DNA of 64,000 bases from Galactobacter valiniphilus (GCF_003575975.1 NZ_QQXK01000019.1:1-64000), one strand, 5' to 3'. Positions 23,847 through 33,985 are shown, numbered from the stretch's first letter. Notes: a model not told the origin generated them from the letters alone. Made by a program: numbers and translations.

Positions 23847-26216
23847 CTAGTAGTCCACGAGGGTTGCTGAAGCCCAACGATCAAAGTCGTCGAAACTGTT
23901 GACGCCAGCGTTGGCAAGGGCCGTGTTCAGCTGGTCGAACGTCTCGACACTGTTCGCCTGGCACCACGCATCAAAGTCACGGAACACGTCCGTCAACAAT
24001 GCGACATCGAGGGTCTGCGTGATCTCGCCAGCAGACCCGCTCAAGCTGATGCCAGTGACGAGACCCTTCGACTTGAGCGGCTTGTGTTCCTCGGAGCGTT
24101 TCTCTTCGGTGAGCACGATGATGTCGCCGAGCTGCCGGGCGAGGTCGGGCTTAACCTTCACCTGGTCGAGGGTCGGCTGTTGCGCCTGGAACTGCGACAC
24201 GAGCCACGTCAGCATCTCGTTTGCCGTGGTCGAGTCCTGCACCCACTGGCCCGCGTCAAACCGGAACTCCGACAGCGCCGCATCCTCGGGCGCACCCCAC
24301 TCCACCGTCTCCGGCTCTCCTGCGACAACTTGAATCGAAGTTCGGGCAATCAGGAGCGGGTTGCCATTGCCGTCCACCAGCCACCAACCACCAGACGTGA
24401 AGTTCACAACGGTGATCTGCACACGAAACGGCGTGACCATCTTCGCGGAAACAGTGAGGTGGGAGCTGGTCGGCCTTTCTCCAGTCCCGTCACGATTCGC
24501 CGCGGCAGCCCACTTCGACCCCTTGAGCCCGGACGGGTCGGACGCGTCCTCCCAGATCGCCTTGAACGGCGCCACACGGTCCGAAGCCGACTCGAGGTCT
24601 TGCGTGAACACCTTGGTAGCCCACGGACCGACATAGATGGGGTTTGTCGCTTCCCAGAGTGTGAGTCGAGAGTCTGACGACGTGGCGCTGTTGGCGGGCG
24701 TGTAGGACACGACGACACGGTCGGCTGACTCATCGTCGGTGATCGTCCACGGCACATCATCGAGCTGCTCGTCAGCGTTGACTCGCTCGACTGGCGAGCC
24801 GCCACGCAGGGATTCGCGAGACCGGTACACGAGGGCACCGGTCTCGTCGATCCATGCGGCACCCATCGTGGCTTTCGCGATCTCCTGGATGACATCCCAG
24901 CAGGTGCGACCGGCGAGGTTGAATACACCGGTCAACGGGGTGTTCGCGAACTCGATCTTCGTGTTCGCGGCCTCGAAGTTGTAGAGATCGGAGATTCCGC
25001 CGGGAAAATGACTGATCTCTACCGCAAGGTCGCGGACAAACCCGCCTCGCGCTGGGGTGACCGTAATCACCTCGGATGCGGCCTGGCTCGGGAGGGCCGG
25101 CCAGCCCGATGCTGTGTTCGACTCTGACCAGTCGCCCGCCTCAGGTGTGAACCCGATAACGCTCAGAAATGCAACCCCGTTGTTCACGCGCCCAGAGACG
25201 GACACGCGCCCCTTTGCGAGTTTCTTGCCAGTCAACAAGACGGTGAGCGTGTTTGCTCCGACAGTCATGGAGACGACGGAAGGAGAGACCGTGAGTGAGA
25301 CGTCCTCAGACGCAACGGTGACACCGTCGCCTTCAACATCCGCCAGGACAGTCAGTCCGCGGCTTGTAGACATGCCTCCGCCGGAACCACCTGCCCATGC
25401 GACAGCTCCCGAGTTTCGGAACGTGAGTTTACCGCCGGAGTACCACTGCTCACCAGAACGGTTCGTCCACGCAGGGGCTACTGCCGAGGTGAGCGAGCCG
25501 ACAGTTGGGGTCACCGAGCCGATGAGCGGAACATGGAGGGCATACGACCCGGCCACAAAGTCGTGCCACGACTCGTTCGAGGCGTTGGGTAGCCGGGACG
25601 GCCTAAACCCTGCTATGCGGGCCGCCTCAGCCACAACGTACGACGCATCGAACGCGGCGGTGGAAGACGCTACAGCTACGTTGGAAGTGAACTTGCGCTG
25701 CATCCCCGGCACAGTCTCGGCAATGGACATGGACACGTCGCTTGACCCTGCCGACCCGGAAACCGAGTGCGAGGTCATCGAACCAAGCGGCAGGCGCGCT
25801 TCAGCGGACATGTGCGCGAACCCCGCCTCGGGATGGGCGCGCCGCTTCTCAAAAGCGTCAAGGAACGCCTGCCCCGTCAGCGCGTCATATGCCATGGGCT
25901 CAGGTTGCGCGACGCCGCTGTACGCCCACAGCCTGCACGCACCACCAGCCCGCACCAGGCGGCTGCCGAACGGCGACACCCGCCCATCACGGGCCTGCGG
26001 AAGCGTCACCGAACCAGAACCCACAGACAGCCCAGAACCGCCACGAGCGGCGCCAGGAAGGCCGCCACCAGTGAGCGTGCGCTGAACCTGCCACGAGCCC
26101 GCCTCAACGAACCCGCCAGGCAATGACGCGTCCCGGTTCGGCCACGCCTTCTCATCCAGCTCAGCGAACACCCGCACCGGGGCGTCATCGCTCCAGCGAA
26201 CCGGCTTCTTCTGCAT
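23847..26216 (-). CDS. Minor tail protein (tail tip/baseplate)
   Basis: A 789-residue structural protein. The first 60 residues (RVFAELDEKAWPNRDASLPGG) differ in style from the rest. The middle contains repeated beta-rich stretches, and residues 400-780 resemble Gp37/Siphovirus-tail-like hub proteins (DLYNFEAANTKIEFANTPLTGVFNLAGRTCWDVIQEIAKATMGAAWIDETGALVYR). It follows the distal tail gene in the order TMP, Dit-like, hub, tip. It should form the tail tip complex. Confidence 0.7.
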   Translation of the reverse strand: MQKKPVRWSDDAPVRVFAELDEKAWPNRDASLPGGFVEAGSWQVQRTLTGGGLPGAARGGSGLSVGSGSVTLPQARDGRVSPFGSRLVRAGGACRLWAYSGVAQPEPMAYDALTGQAFLDAFEKRRAHPEAGFAHMSAEARLPLGSMTSHSVSGSAGSSDVSMSIAETVPGMQRKFTSNVAVASSTAAFDASYVVAEAARIAGFRPSRLPNASNESWHDFVAGSYALHVPLIGSVTPTVGSLTSAVAPAWTNRSGEQWYSGGKLTFRNSGAVAWAGGSGGGMSTSRGLTVLADVEGDGVTVASEDVSLTVSPSVVSMTVGANTLTVLLTGKKLAKGRVSVSGRVNNGVAFLSVIGFTPEAGDWSESNTASGWPALPSQAASEVITVTPARGGFVRDLAVEISHFPGGISDLYNFEAANTKIEFANTPLTGVFNLAGRTCWDVIQEIAKATMGAAWIDETGALVYRSRESLRGGSPVERVNADEQLDDVPWTITDDESADRVVVSYTPANSATSSDSRLTLWEATNPIYVGPWATKVFTQDLESASDRVAPFKAIWEDASDPSGLKGSKWAAAANRDGTGERPTSSHLTVSAKMVTPFRVQITVVNFTSGGWWLVDGNGNPLLIARTSIQVVAGEPETVEWGAPEDAALSEFRFDAGQWVQDSTTANEMLTWLVSQFQAQQPTLDQVKVKPDLARQLGDIIVLTEEKRSEEHKPLKSKGLVTGISLSGSAGEITQTLDVALLTDVFRDFDAWCQANSVETFDQLNTALANAGVNSFDDFDRWASATLVDY

Positions 26217-26224
26217 GTGGCCTC

Positions 26225-27553
26225 CTAGAAGTTGCCTTGCACGCCGATCTCTTTGAGCTCGACGTCATAGTCGGTGAGCGTCTGTGTGCCCGTCACGAGC
26301 TGGTATGTGCGTCCCGGATCAGTCACCGCGACGCGAGTAGGCGTTCCCTCAGACGGGTAGAACGTCCCGTCAGCGGCGCCCTCATGGATGCGTACGCCAG
26401 ACACCACACGCCCGGCGGGTCGGGTTAGCGTCATCACCCGAGACACCGTGGGCGTGAACGTGGTCTGCGATAGCCCACCGACCGGGGCGGGCATCGAGTA
26501 CGCCGGGTTGCCCGTCTCCTGGTAAGTCAGCGGGTACGTCGTCCCCGTCGTCCACGCAGACAGCGTGTACGTGCGCCCAGCCAGCACGAAAGCTCGCGCC
26601 TTCGTCCATCTGACTGGCGGCATCGGAATGCCAGCAACCGGCACCATAGACGGCACCGTGGCGCTCGCATTCGCCGTTCCTGACCACGCATACCCAGGCG
26701 ACGCCCCATCGAAATACGAGCCATCCGACACGCCTTCCTCGAGCGTGATCGAATCCACCCACAGGTTCCCGGCACGCATCGAATAGAACTGGGTGTCGAG
26801 ACTCAGGGAAGCCTCGGTCGCATCCTCAGGAATCGTGAACTGGAATACCTGACGACCCACCCACGCACGCATCGGAATCGCAGTACCAACAGCAAAAGTG
26901 CCTTCCCCAAACGGACCCTGAGCCTCAAGTGTCCACGCGATGTTCGGCTGCTCCGGCGAGTCGCCAGAACCCAGCGCGGCAGTGGGCTCAAACCGCATCA
27001 TCGCTGACACCGTGTACGTCCGCCCCGGCTGCATCCCGGTGCGGGCCAGCGTGCCAGCGAACGCGCCGAATGGTCGCACGCTCCCATACGTCGTGAACGT
27101 GAACTTCGCCGAGCGCGTGCCACCGTCAAACCAATCCGTCGCGAGCGCCCCAGTCGGCTTCGTCGCAGACGGGCCGTCATACGCCGGCGCGACACCGAAC
27201 TGCGTGAACCCCGACTCCCACCCAGGATTCACACACAAATTCGTCCGAGTCGCCGGAATGCCAAAACTGTCCTTCGCCGGCAAAAGATTCCGCCGCGCAC
27301 ACGCCCGGTCATACAGGTAGAAAGCAGACGCCGGAGAATGCGCCGCGATGTCCAAAAGGCGGGCGAACTCATTGTCCTGCCAGCCCCGCGCAACACGCCA
27401 CGTCCGCGGACTCGAAGCGCCCTGCCGAGCCCACCGAACACCACCACCCGACACAAACTCAGAGCGACCACGCCCCGACTCCACGCCAGCACCGGGGGCC
27501 ACAACCAGATCGGCCATGGCCCCCAGAGGCCCAAACGAAAATGCCGCAACCAC
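26225..27553 (-). CDS. Distal tail protein with carbohydrate-binding-like insertions
   Basis: A 442-residue protein encoded immediately after the tape measure gene, the usual site of Dit. The first 100 residues (PLGAMADLVVAPGAGVESG) are compact; residues 110-260 and 290-400 contain two modules with TNLCVNPGWE, GRTYTVSAMMRF, AGRTYTLSAWTTG and DSITLEEG, patterns of CBM-like jelly-roll modules in evolved Dit proteins. The modules probably assist adsorption to wall polysaccharide. Dit assignment is by position and module style. Confidence 0.7.
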   Translation of the reverse strand: MVAAFSFGPLGAMADLVVAPGAGVESGRGRSEFVSGGGVRWARQGASSPRTWRVARGWQDNEFARLLDIAAHSPASAFYLYDRACARRNLLPAKDSFGIPATRTNLCVNPGWESGFTQFGVAPAYDGPSATKPTGALATDWFDGGTRSAKFTFTTYGSVRPFGAFAGTLARTGMQPGRTYTVSAMMRFEPTAALGSGDSPEQPNIAWTLEAQGPFGEGTFAVGTAIPMRAWVGRQVFQFTIPEDATEASLSLDTQFYSMRAGNLWVDSITLEEGVSDGSYFDGASPGYAWSGTANASATVPSMVPVAGIPMPPVRWTKARAFVLAGRTYTLSAWTTGTTYPLTYQETGNPAYSMPAPVGGLSQTTFTPTVSRVMTLTRPAGRVVSGVRIHEGAADGTFYPSEGTPTRVAVTDPGRTYQLVTGTQTLTDYDVELKEIGVQGNF

Positions 27554-27565
27554 GTGCGGGCCTCC

Positions 27566-30500
27566 TCACTTCAGGCGCGGAGTAACCCGCGCAATCTCCT
27601 GACCAAGACGAGCCACTTCACGGTCGCCAATAGCAACCGGCGCCGGCTGCATCTGCACTCGAGTCATCGCCTCAGCCAGACGGTCGTAATCAAACTCGGC
27701 AGGTTGCCCCTGCGAAGCCGCAAACGCCTGCACCTCAGCCGAAGCCGGGAGCCGGTACTGCGGCTGATACGCCGCCGCCTGAGCCTCCGCAAGATCCCGC
27801 ATCGCACGCTCGTTCTCCGGAATGGAGTCACGAACACCCAACGCAGCACCCTTACCAGCCCACACACCCGCCGCCTTCAGAACACGAGACGGCGACTTGA
27901 TGCCCAACGCCTTGCGGAACGCCTTCTCGCCAGCCGTGCCCATCTTCGCGAACGCCTTCTCAACGGCGGAGATCTGGGACTCAATGCCCTTCACCACGCC
28001 CTGCGCCGCGTTCACGCCGCCCGTGTACATCGACTCGGTGAGGTACGTGCCAGTGGCCGCCCCGTACCGCTCGACGTCCTTGAAGTAGGACGTCAACTGC
28101 CGCTGCTCCGTGGTGTCCATCGTCATCAGCGCGTCGGCCAGCTCGAACGTCTGAGTTGACGCCCACTCGTCGATGACCTGCTGGATCATCGCGGACGGGA
28201 AGCCCCACTTCTTAAGCCAAGCCACCTTCTGCGACAGCTTCTTCGCGCCTGCCGCCATGTTCTTGCCGTAAGCAAGGACAGACTTGTCGGTTACCTTCTG
28301 CTTGTAGCCCCACTGATCCGTCTTGCCGGTCAGTGAACCGAAGTCCATCGCACCCTTGACCTGGTCGCGCACACCGTCATGCACACCAGCGAGCTCGTCG
28401 TACTTCGACTGAGCCGACTCAAGACGCTTCTCAAGCATCCCCTGCTTGAGCGTCAGGCTCTTGGTCTGGCGCTCCTGCGCGTAGGCGAGCTTGCGCATGG
28501 TGGCGCGTTGCTTCGGAGACAGATCCTTGTTATTCGACGCCTCGAACAGTGCATCGACGCCCGAGTAGTTCCCCGCGCCGTAGTTGTCCCGGATGTCACC
28601 CCGGTACAGGTCACGGCGCGTGTCGAACTCGAGCTCGCGCAGACGGCTCGTGCGCTCACGATCATCCTGGTAGGCCTTCTCGGCGCGCTCCAAGGCCTTG
28701 TCAGCCTTGTCCGACCGCTTCTTCGCCGCCGACAACTTCGACTTCGCCGACGACTTCGCGCCCTTGTTGGCCTTCTTCCCGTCGATCTTGTCGTAGGTCT
28801 TCTGGGCGGCCTTCTCAGCCTTCTCAGCAGCCCGCGCCTCAGCCTTCGCCTTAGCCAGCGCCGTCTTCGACTTTCCCTGATCCTTCGAAGACCACGACAC
28901 ACGACCACCAGACGCCAAAGCCGCGAGCCCCTGCACGGCCGGGTCGTCCGCGTTGATCGCCGACAGGAGCCCGTGGTACTTCTGCGACGACTTCCCGTTG
29001 ATGATCCACTCGCCGGCATCCACGCGAGCCAACGGCATGCCCTTGTGGTTGACACCGAGGAAACCGTCTGTCTTCTCAGTGCCCGGTCCCGCGGTTGGCA
29101 GGCGGTAACCCGCCGCGTGACCCGGGAGTCGGCCGCCAGTCGCCTTGCCGCCTGCGGCCGATGCGGCGGCGGCCAGAGCGCCGGTAGCTCCACCAAACAC
29201 CGCAGAGATGACCATCTGCCGCGGCTGCGCCAACGCGCTGAGCCAGCGCGACGCGAAGTCACTGCCCTGGACCGCGTTGAACGGGGCGTTCCGAGGGGCG
29301 GCCAGCGGGTCCAAGAACCCGGACGCTGAGTTGGAACCCGGCGTAGCGTTGAACGGCGCGTTCCGCGGATCCGCCTTCGGGTCCAGCCACCGGGACGCAT
29401 CATCCGCGCCCGGAACCGCGTTGACCGGCGCGTCCGTAGGGTACTTGTACCCTTCGAGCCACGGGCCCGCCGAGTCATGCCCCGGAACCGCGTTGACGGA
29501 AGCGTCCTTCTCGTCCGGGAGCTGAGCCCAGTACGGCAGGAACGAGTTCTCGCCCGGCTTGACGTTGACCTTGGCGTCGACGCTTTCGGGCACCTCACCC
29601 ATCGCCGCCTTGGTCTCCTCGGCCGTCTTCTTGGCGGTGTCCTCCATCCAGGACTTGACCTTCACGTCCTTCGGGATGCCCATCACTTCGCGGGCGAGCG
29701 CTTCGGCGGCGGACTTGCCGATGCCGAAGCCCTTGGCCGTAGACACAAGGTCGTTGTAGGTGGTGTTCAGACTCGCCTGTAGCTTCCCCTGCCCAACACC
29801 GTCGTTCGCCATTGCCGTGACCTTCGCCATGCCATTCTGAGCAAGGCCCTGGAAAGCGGCGTTAGCCTTCTGGCCGGCTTCCGTGGTGAAGTCAAAGTCG
29901 GTCTTGGCCTTGTTCAGGGCCTTGCCGAGCTGCCCGGAAGCGATCTCCTTCTGTGTGTCGGCGATCGTCTTGAGGCCCTGCTCGTACTGCACGGCGGCGT
30001 CGCGTGCGGACATGGTGGCCATGCCCGACGAGAACAGCAGGTCAAGGAACTTCTGCATGTCCGAGACTGCGCCCTCGGCAGAGACTCCCACCGCGGCGAG
30101 AGCTTCCTCTAGCGCGGCGTTGGCTGCCTGCGCCTTCTGTGCGGCCTCGGCCTGCTGCTGCTGTGCGGTCGTGAGCTGCTTGGTCCCATCGGCGGCGGTG
30201 GACATGAACTCGGCGCCACCACTCATGGCGGCGTTGAGCAGATCCTGCCCTTCGATGTTCTTGTCCTGCGCATTGGCAGCCTCGACGAGCGCCTTCTTGT
30301 AGCCGGGCAGGATGTCCAAGGCGGCCTGCATGGCCTCCGGACCCTCCTTGCCCTGCGCCTTGAATGCGTCCGTGATCTGCTGGAACACCTTCGCTGCGGC
30401 CTCGGCGTTGCCGCCGGAGACCATCTTCCCCATCTCGTCAGAGAAGGAGGAGAACTTCTCCTGCAGCTGCGTGAAGTCCGACTTGGCCAGGCCCGTCCAC

Positions 30501-32686
30501 GCGAACGTCTTGTCTGCCCACGAGTTCAGGCCCTGGCCCATCGGCGGGTTCGCGAGCTTCGCGATCGCGTCGTTGAGGTTGTTCACGTCATCGAGGGTGT
30601 TCTGCCCGAACATCTTCGCGCCGTCGCCGAGCATCTTGTCGATGCCTGACAGGTCACCGGTGTTGCTGAGCTTGAGGATCGCGTTCGCGAAGTCCTCAGC
30701 CGTCGCTACCGATTCCTCGGTGATGGCGTGGCCGACGGCGGACAGGGCTGCCGCGGCGAGCCCGACACCCATGGCGCCCTTGCCGATGACGCCCATGGCC
30801 TTGGCAAGCTTGCCCGGTCCCTTCTCGGCGCGGCCGAAGCTGATGCCCAGATCGGAGAGTGCACCCTTGGTGGTGCTGACGAAACCGAGGACCTTGCCGG
30901 CGGCACCACCCAGGAGCAGGGCCGCGCCAGCGAAGCCAGTCAGGGACGTCAGGGCAGACTTCACCGGACCCGGGAGCCCGTTGAAGGCGTCAGCGATGCC
31001 GCCCACAATCTCGGCGACCGTGCCCACGGCCGGCGCGAGGGCTTCGCCCGCGCTGATCGCCGCGTCCTTGATCTTGTTCCACGCGACCTTCACCTTGGAC
31101 GCGGCCGTGTCATAGCGCTTGTCTGCCTCGTCGACGAGAGCCGTGTTCTCCTTCCAAGCCTGGTTGCCCAGCTTGAGCGAGTCCGTGAGCAGGTCTCCGG
31201 AGTTCGCCAAGGCCAGCATGACCTGGGTTTCTTCGGTGCCCTTGATGCCCATCGACTTGAGGGTCGCCGTGACGTTGCCGCCCTCAGAGTTGACCCGGTT
31301 GATGCCCTTCGCGACCAGGTCGAGGGCCTCCATGGGGGCGGACTTGAACTTGGCAGCGAAGTCGTCGGCGCTGACGCCTGCGACCTGAGCGAAAGACTCG
31401 AGGGACTGGCCGCCCTCGTCCACCGCCGTGCGCATCTTGAGGAGCACACGGGTGGCGACGCCGCCGCCGAGCTCCGAACGCACACCCATCGACGCGAGGG
31501 TGTTGGACAGGGCCAGGAGGTCAGACTCGGACCCGCCAAGGGTCTTCACTGCACCGGCCATACGCTGGGCCATGGAGAGGATCTCAGCCTCGGTCGAGGC
31601 GCCGTCGTTGCCAAGGGCCACGAGCGTGGCGCCGAAGCGCGAGACACCTTCGGAGCCGTCGCGGGACATCGTGCCCATGACGTTGGAGATCTGGGCGATG
31701 TTCGTGGCGGCATCATCGGCGGTCAGGTTCGTGGTCTCGCCGAGGTCGATCATCGTCTTCGTGAACCCGACGATGTCCTTGCGGGCCACACCGAGCTGGC
31801 CGGCGTTCTCTGCGACGGCCGCGATCTCCTGATGGGTGGAAGGCAAGGTCTTGGCGAGGCCGCGCAGACCGGCCTCGACTTCGGCCATCTGCTGCGGGGT
31901 CCCGTCGACGGTCTTGGTGACGCCAGTCCAGGCGGACTCCCAGTCCATGGCGGCTTTCACGCCGAGCACGGACGTGGCCGTCAGGGCTGTGCCGGTGCGC
32001 ATCGCAGTCGAGGACACTTCCGAGAGCGACTGCTGGAACGCCTGCGACCGCTGAGCCGCGTACACGGCGGCGGTCGACTGGGCGGCCAGGCCCATCCGGG
32101 CGGCCTTCGATGCAGACACGGTGCGGCCGAACTGGTCGACGAGCTGGCCCTGGGCGTCATACAGGAGGCCGGCGTTCTGCGCGGCTGCGTTGGCGGTCTT
32201 GCCCATGGCCAGCGTCGAAGTGGCGACGCGCTGCTGGTTGGTGGCGTTGAGGCGCTGGGCTGCGGCGGCCTTCTCGGCCGACTGCTCGATGACGACGGCG
32301 GCCTTCTTCGCGGCCTCCTCCGACTTCTTCGACCCGGACGCCGAGTCCTCGCCCGCCTTCTTGCCCTTGCGGCCAGCGTCCTGGGACTTCTGGCCGAGCT
32401 TCTCCTGCGCGGCCCCGGCCTTGTCGGCCCCGGTCTTGGCCTTGTCGGAGCCCTTGGCGGAGTCGTCGCCTGCGGTCTTGGCCTTCCGGCCCGCCTTCTC
32501 GGCCTGGTCGGCGGCCTTGCCCTGCGCCTTCGCGCCCTGCTCGGCTCCCTTTTGCGCGGACTGGCCTGCCTTCTCGGCTTCTTTCGCGAGCGACTGGAGC
32601 GAGGCGCCGGCCTTACTCATGTTCGCTTCCCAGTTGCTGAGGTCGACGGTCAGGCGGGCGGTGAGGGTCTGAGTCAGGTCGGCCAC
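27566..32686 (-). CDS. Tape measure protein
   Basis: A protein of 1706 residues that sets tail length. The start is GTG 32686, because GGAAGGAG, which would lie inside a longer ATG-started frame, serves as its ribosome site. The N-terminus has a long Ala/Lys/Gly coiled region; a PhageMin_Tail-type domain follows (LRGLAKTLPSTHQEIAAVAENAGQLGV). Hydrophobic segments lie in the middle (VKSALTSLTGFAGAALLLGGAAG), and repeated VNAVPG-type motifs occur near residues 1060-1160. At about 0.15 nm per residue the tail would be near 250 nm. Confidence 0.93.
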   Translation of the reverse strand: MADLTQTLTARLTVDLSNWEANMSKAGASLQSLAKEAEKAGQSAQKGAEQGAKAQGKAADQAEKAGRKAKTAGDDSAKGSDKAKTGADKAGAAQEKLGQKSQDAGRKGKKAGEDSASGSKKSEEAAKKAAVVIEQSAEKAAAAQRLNATNQQRVATSTLAMGKTANAAAQNAGLLYDAQGQLVDQFGRTVSASKAARMGLAAQSTAAVYAAQRSQAFQQSLSEVSSTAMRTGTALTATSVLGVKAAMDWESAWTGVTKTVDGTPQQMAEVEAGLRGLAKTLPSTHQEIAAVAENAGQLGVARKDIVGFTKTMIDLGETTNLTADDAATNIAQISNVMGTMSRDGSEGVSRFGATLVALGNDGASTEAEILSMAQRMAGAVKTLGGSESDLLALSNTLASMGVRSELGGGVATRVLLKMRTAVDEGGQSLESFAQVAGVSADDFAAKFKSAPMEALDLVAKGINRVNSEGGNVTATLKSMGIKGTEETQVMLALANSGDLLTDSLKLGNQAWKENTALVDEADKRYDTAASKVKVAWNKIKDAAISAGEALAPAVGTVAEIVGGIADAFNGLPGPVKSALTSLTGFAGAALLLGGAAGKVLGFVSTTKGALSDLGISFGRAEKGPGKLAKAMGVIGKGAMGVGLAAAALSAVGHAITEESVATAEDFANAILKLSNTGDLSGIDKMLGDGAKMFGQNTLDDVNNLNDAIAKLANPPMGQGLNSWADKTFAWTGLAKSDFTQLQEKFSSFSDEMGKMVSGGNAEAAAKVFQQITDAFKAQGKEGPEAMQAALDILPGYKKALVEAANAQDKNIEGQDLLNAAMSGGAEFMSTAADGTKQLTTAQQQQAEAAQKAQAANAALEEALAAVGVSAEGAVSDMQKFLDLLFSSGMATMSARDAAVQYEQGLKTIADTQKEIASGQLGKALNKAKTDFDFTTEAGQKANAAFQGLAQNGMAKVTAMANDGVGQGKLQASLNTTYNDLVSTAKGFGIGKSAAEALAREVMGIPKDVKVKSWMEDTAKKTAEETKAAMGEVPESVDAKVNVKPGENSFLPYWAQLPDEKDASVNAVPGHDSAGPWLEGYKYPTDAPVNAVPGADDASRWLDPKADPRNAPFNATPGSNSASGFLDPLAAPRNAPFNAVQGSDFASRWLSALAQPRQMVISAVFGGATGALAAAASAAGGKATGGRLPGHAAGYRLPTAGPGTEKTDGFLGVNHKGMPLARVDAGEWIINGKSSQKYHGLLSAINADDPAVQGLAALASGGRVSWSSKDQGKSKTALAKAKAEARAAEKAEKAAQKTYDKIDGKKANKGAKSSAKSKLSAAKKRSDKADKALERAEKAYQDDRERTSRLRELEFDTRRDLYRGDIRDNYGAGNYSGVDALFEASNNKDLSPKQRATMRKLAYAQERQTKSLTLKQGMLEKRLESAQSKYDELAGVHDGVRDQVKGAMDFGSLTGKTDQWGYKQKVTDKSVLAYGKNMAAGAKKLSQKVAWLKKWGFPSAMIQQVIDEWASTQTFELADALMTMDTTEQRQLTSYFKDVERYGAATGTYLTESMYTGGVNAAQGVVKGIESQISAVEKAFAKMGTAGEKAFRKALGIKSPSRVLKAAGVWAGKGAALGVRDSIPENERAMRDLAEAQAAAYQPQYRLPASAEVQAFAASQGQPAEFDYDRLAEAMTRVQMQPAPVAIGDREVARLGQEIARVTPRLK

Positions 32687-32725
32687 GCGGGCTCCTTCCA
32701 AGAAAAGCGAACCCCCGCCGCCAGG

Positions 32726-33142
32726 TCAGGCGGCGGGGGTTTCAGCAGGGGAGTCGAGCAAGTCGACAAGAGACAGGGCGACGTGCTCGGGGATCCCGTG
32801 CTCGCCGTAAACGCCGGTCTTGCCAGTGACCTCGGAGACGTACTCACGCACCCGGTCGGAGGCATGACAGACGTCCTCGCGGACCTCGAAACGGTCCAGG
32901 TTCTCCACGCCGCGGCACACCCACACGGGTTGCCCGCACTTCGAACACAGGGAGTCCTCGTACACCTGCAGGGCCAGCGCCATGCGCCGGTCCCGGTCGT
33001 TGATGCGGGTGACGTCGTGCCGGTGCGGGTCGTCGCGGTCGCGCAGGCTGAGTAGCACGGTGATGGGCCAGCCCTGGGAGCGGGCGGCGCGGGCCTCAGA
33101 GAGCAGGTGAGACCAGCGCCGCCGGCTCATCGCCCTCGCTAG
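32726..33142 (-). CDS. Tail assembly chaperone, frameshift extension (T part)
   Basis: This frame encodes the C-terminal extension of the tail chaperone, about 138 residues from the shift site: LARAMSRRRWSHLLSEARAA and onward, with CSKCGQPVWVCRGVENL giving a possible metal-binding site. It lies in the -1 frame relative to the upstream gene and directly before the tape measure gene, as in lambda gpG/gpGT. An independent ATG at 33130 exists but the slippery heptamer makes fusion more likely; the G-T fusion would be 369 residues. Confidence 0.8.
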   Translation of the reverse strand, partial: LARAMSRRRWSHLLSEARAARSQGWPITVLLSLRDRDDPHRHDVTRINDRDRRMALALQVYEDSLCSKCGQPVWVCRGVENLDRFEVREDVCHASDRVREYVSEVTGKTGVYGEHGIPEHVALSLVDLLDSPAETPAA

Positions 33143-33834
33143 AAAGGGGCCGTGACCGCTTCCACGGGCGCGTGGGTTGCCTGCGACCAGGCGTTCTGCA
33201 GCAGGACGATCTGAGGGTCGCCGATGACGCGGTTGAGCTTGTCGAGGCGCTCCCGGCCGATGGGCTCCCACTGACCGTTCTTGCCGCGGATGTGCACGCG
33301 CTCGGCGAGGATGCGGAAGGAGCGCTCGAGGCCGACGATCGCGTCGGAAGCCTGCGCCACGGCGGCCTGCACCGCGGCAAGAGTCTCCTTCGCGCCCATG
33401 CTCAGCGCCGTGGCGAGCTCCGTCGTGTCCGTGCGGGCCTCGTCTTCGGCGGCCTTGCGGGCGTCGGCGAGGTCGTGCTTCACGGCCTTCTCGACGTCCT
33501 TGACCTCCTCCTCGATCGAACCTTCGACCTTGACCTCGGTGCGGGAAGCGTGGAGCTTCGCGGTGAGGGTGTCGCGCTCCTGCTCGAGCTCGGCGCGCAG
33601 TGCGGCCTGCGGGTCCACCGGATCGCCGAGGGAACGTTCGGGGGCGTTCTCCTTCGTCGGGGCGGGCGGCAGCGCGTCGAGGCGCTCACGGACGGCGATC
33701 AGCTCGCCGTACACGTCCGGGCGGGCGTAGAGGGTGACGAGGCGGGAGGGGCGCTCGGCGCCGGACAGCCAGGCGTCGAAGTCAAAGCCCTCAGTCAGGT
33801 CGGCGGCGGTCGGGGTGGTGGTGTTCTCGGACAT
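33139..33834 (-). CDS. Tail assembly chaperone (G part)
   Basis: A 231-residue, Glu/Ala-rich protein with a long helical segment (PQAALRAELEQERDTLTAKL). It lies between the major tail protein and tape measure genes, the standard place for tail chaperones that coat the tape measure during assembly. The last sense codons are CCT TTC before TAG and form a CCCTTTC slippery site. Most translation would end here, a minority continuing into the -1 frame. Confidence 0.82.
   Translation of the reverse strand: MSENTTTPTAADLTEGFDFDAWLSGAERPSRLVTLYARPDVYGELIAVRERLDALPPAPTKENAPERSLGDPVDPQAALRAELEQERDTLTAKLHASRTEVKVEGSIEEEVKDVEKAVKHDLADARKAAEDEARTDTTELATALSMGAKETLAAVQAAVAQASDAIVGLERSFRILAERVHIRGKNGQWEPIGRERLDKLNRVIGDPQIVLLQNAWSQATHAPVEAVTAPF
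33142..33148 (-). promoter_or_regulatory. -1 frameshift heptamer C CCT TTC
   Basis: On the minus strand the sequence CCCTTTC fits X XXY YYZ exactly in the zero frame and is followed by the TAG stop. Slipping one base back continues into the open downstream frame with CTA GCG AGG GCG. Confidence 0.82.
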
Positions 33835-33882
33835 GTCAGGCTCCTAAGAATGTGGTGGTGCCAGGCGGTGAAGGGGTAGTGC

Positions 33883-33918
33883 GGCCCCGCCCCCGTGCCT
33901 GACTACGGGGGCGGGGCC
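33883..33918. terminator. GC hairpin before the tail chaperone gene
   Basis: A perfect 14-bp stem (33883-33896 with 33905-33918) in the gap after the tail tube gene. It has no T-run, so it is perhaps a second attenuator or transcript stabiliser. Confidence 0.5.
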
Positions 33919-33925
33919 GGGCATG

Positions 33926-33960
33926 AAAAAGCCCCCGGGCCACGAGGTGTGGCGGGGGCT
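33926..33960 (-). terminator. Intrinsic terminator after the major tail protein gene
   Basis: On the minus strand AGCCCCCGCCACA pairs with TGGCCCGGGGGCT (small irregularities) and is followed by TTTTTC. It would cut most transcripts after the tail tube gene, keeping tube protein in excess over chaperones and tape measure. Confidence 0.75.
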
Positions 33961-33985
33961 TGGTATGCGGGGAGTGGCTACCTCA

